Of a stretch of 5,443 nt of DNA, positions 5,221 to 5,443 are shown in pieces; the stretch's first letter is position 1; every line of letters starts with the position of its first letter. Location of the stretch: positions 1-5,443 of the forward strand of contig DASUFI010000154.1 of assembly GCA_036274635.1 (NCBI GenBank). Direction: 5' to 3'. The position numbers and the translations under genes were made by a program. The notes under the pieces are model-generated. The model was given only the letters and a program-made list of their open reading frames with translations. It was not told the origin of the DNA and did not search any database. The stretch comes from DASUFI01 sp036274635. GTDB taxonomy: Bacteria > Planctomycetota > B15-G4.

Positions 5221-5443
5221 GTGCCGGATGAGCCCAACTCCACGCCCGCCCGCATCGTCCTCATCGGCATGCGCGGAGCGGGCAAGACCACGGTGGGCCG
5301 GGAGCTGGCCGCGCGCCTGTCGCGCCCCTTCGTGGACGTCGACGACCTGATCGCCGAGCTCGCCGGGCGCCCGGCCGACGAGGTGCTCGCGCGCGACGGC
5401 GAGCCGGCATTCCGGGCCCTCGAGGAGCGCGCGCTGCGCCTCG
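5221..5443 (+). CDS. aroK: Shikimate kinase, N-terminal part (gene continues beyond window)
   Basis: Seventy-four residues are visible. They contain the P-loop G16-MRGAGKT23-T in IVLIGMRGAGKTTVGRELA, which binds ATP. FVDVDDLIAE follows, in which D39 and D41 match the conserved Asp pair that helps bind Mg and shikimate. Then comes GEPAFRALEERAL, with R65 in the place of the shikimate-binding arginine of the 'FR..E' motif. This order and spacing are those of the AroK/AroL family, usually about 170-180 residues. The enzyme phosphorylates shikimate to shikimate 3-phosphate in the cytoplasm, the fifth step of chorismate and aromatic amino acid synthesis. GTG 5221 is chosen as the start because GGGAG precedes it by 8 nt and only 10 residues come before the first strand. 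The nearby ATG at 5228 is in another frame. The lid and C-terminal half lie outside the window, so activity cannot be fully judged. A gluconate kinase is unlikely given the DVDD and FR..E motifs. Confidence 0.93.
   Translation, partial: MPDEPNSTPARIVLIGMRGAGKTTVGRELAARLSRPFVDVDDLIAELAGRPADEVLARDGEPAFRALEERALRL

Overview
This is a very GC-rich bacterial window, roughly three quarters G+C by eye, with codon third positions almost always G or C. It carries six protein genes, two of them cut by the window edges, one tRNA and one striking palindrome. The lineage cannot be fixed from this sequence. An anchored protein built of carboxypeptidase-regulatory-like repeats and a beta-rich C-terminal tail at the left edge would suit a Planctomycetota- or Myxococcota-like genome, but that is inference.

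Left part (1-694): the 3' end of a rightward gene stops at 239. It abuts, with no spacer, the stop of a small leftward gene for a possible 53-residue single-pass membrane protein (240-401). A non-coding stretch follows (402-694). It holds a nearly perfect 25-bp inverted repeat with a 6-nt loop (564-619), much richer in A+T than its surroundings, and a smaller hairpin (670-691) just behind the next leftward gene.

Middle part (695-3108): a leftward two-gene unit encodes a short glyoxalase-II-like metallo-beta-lactamase-fold hydrolase (1411-2061) and a serine esterase of the COG0400 type (695-1414), joined by an ATGA start/stop overlap. Divergent from it, after only 48 nt, is an extended short-chain dehydrogenase/reductase similar to dihydroflavonol reductase and HpnA (2110-3108).

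Right part (3101-5443): the reductase gene ends inside the last 8 bp of a convergent gene for a membrane-anchored protein with six tandem beta-sandwich repeats (3101-5014). Rightward from there lie a likely sigma70-type promoter, a tRNA-Glu(CUC) with encoded CCA, and 26 nt later the start of a shikimate kinase gene (aroK) that runs off the window.

The tRNA and aroK are housekeeping. The esterase/MBL pair and the reductase look like general small-molecule metabolism, and no single pathway links everything. I see no defence system, CRISPR array, transposase or phage gene. The feature least explained by known gene content is the palindrome at 564-619.
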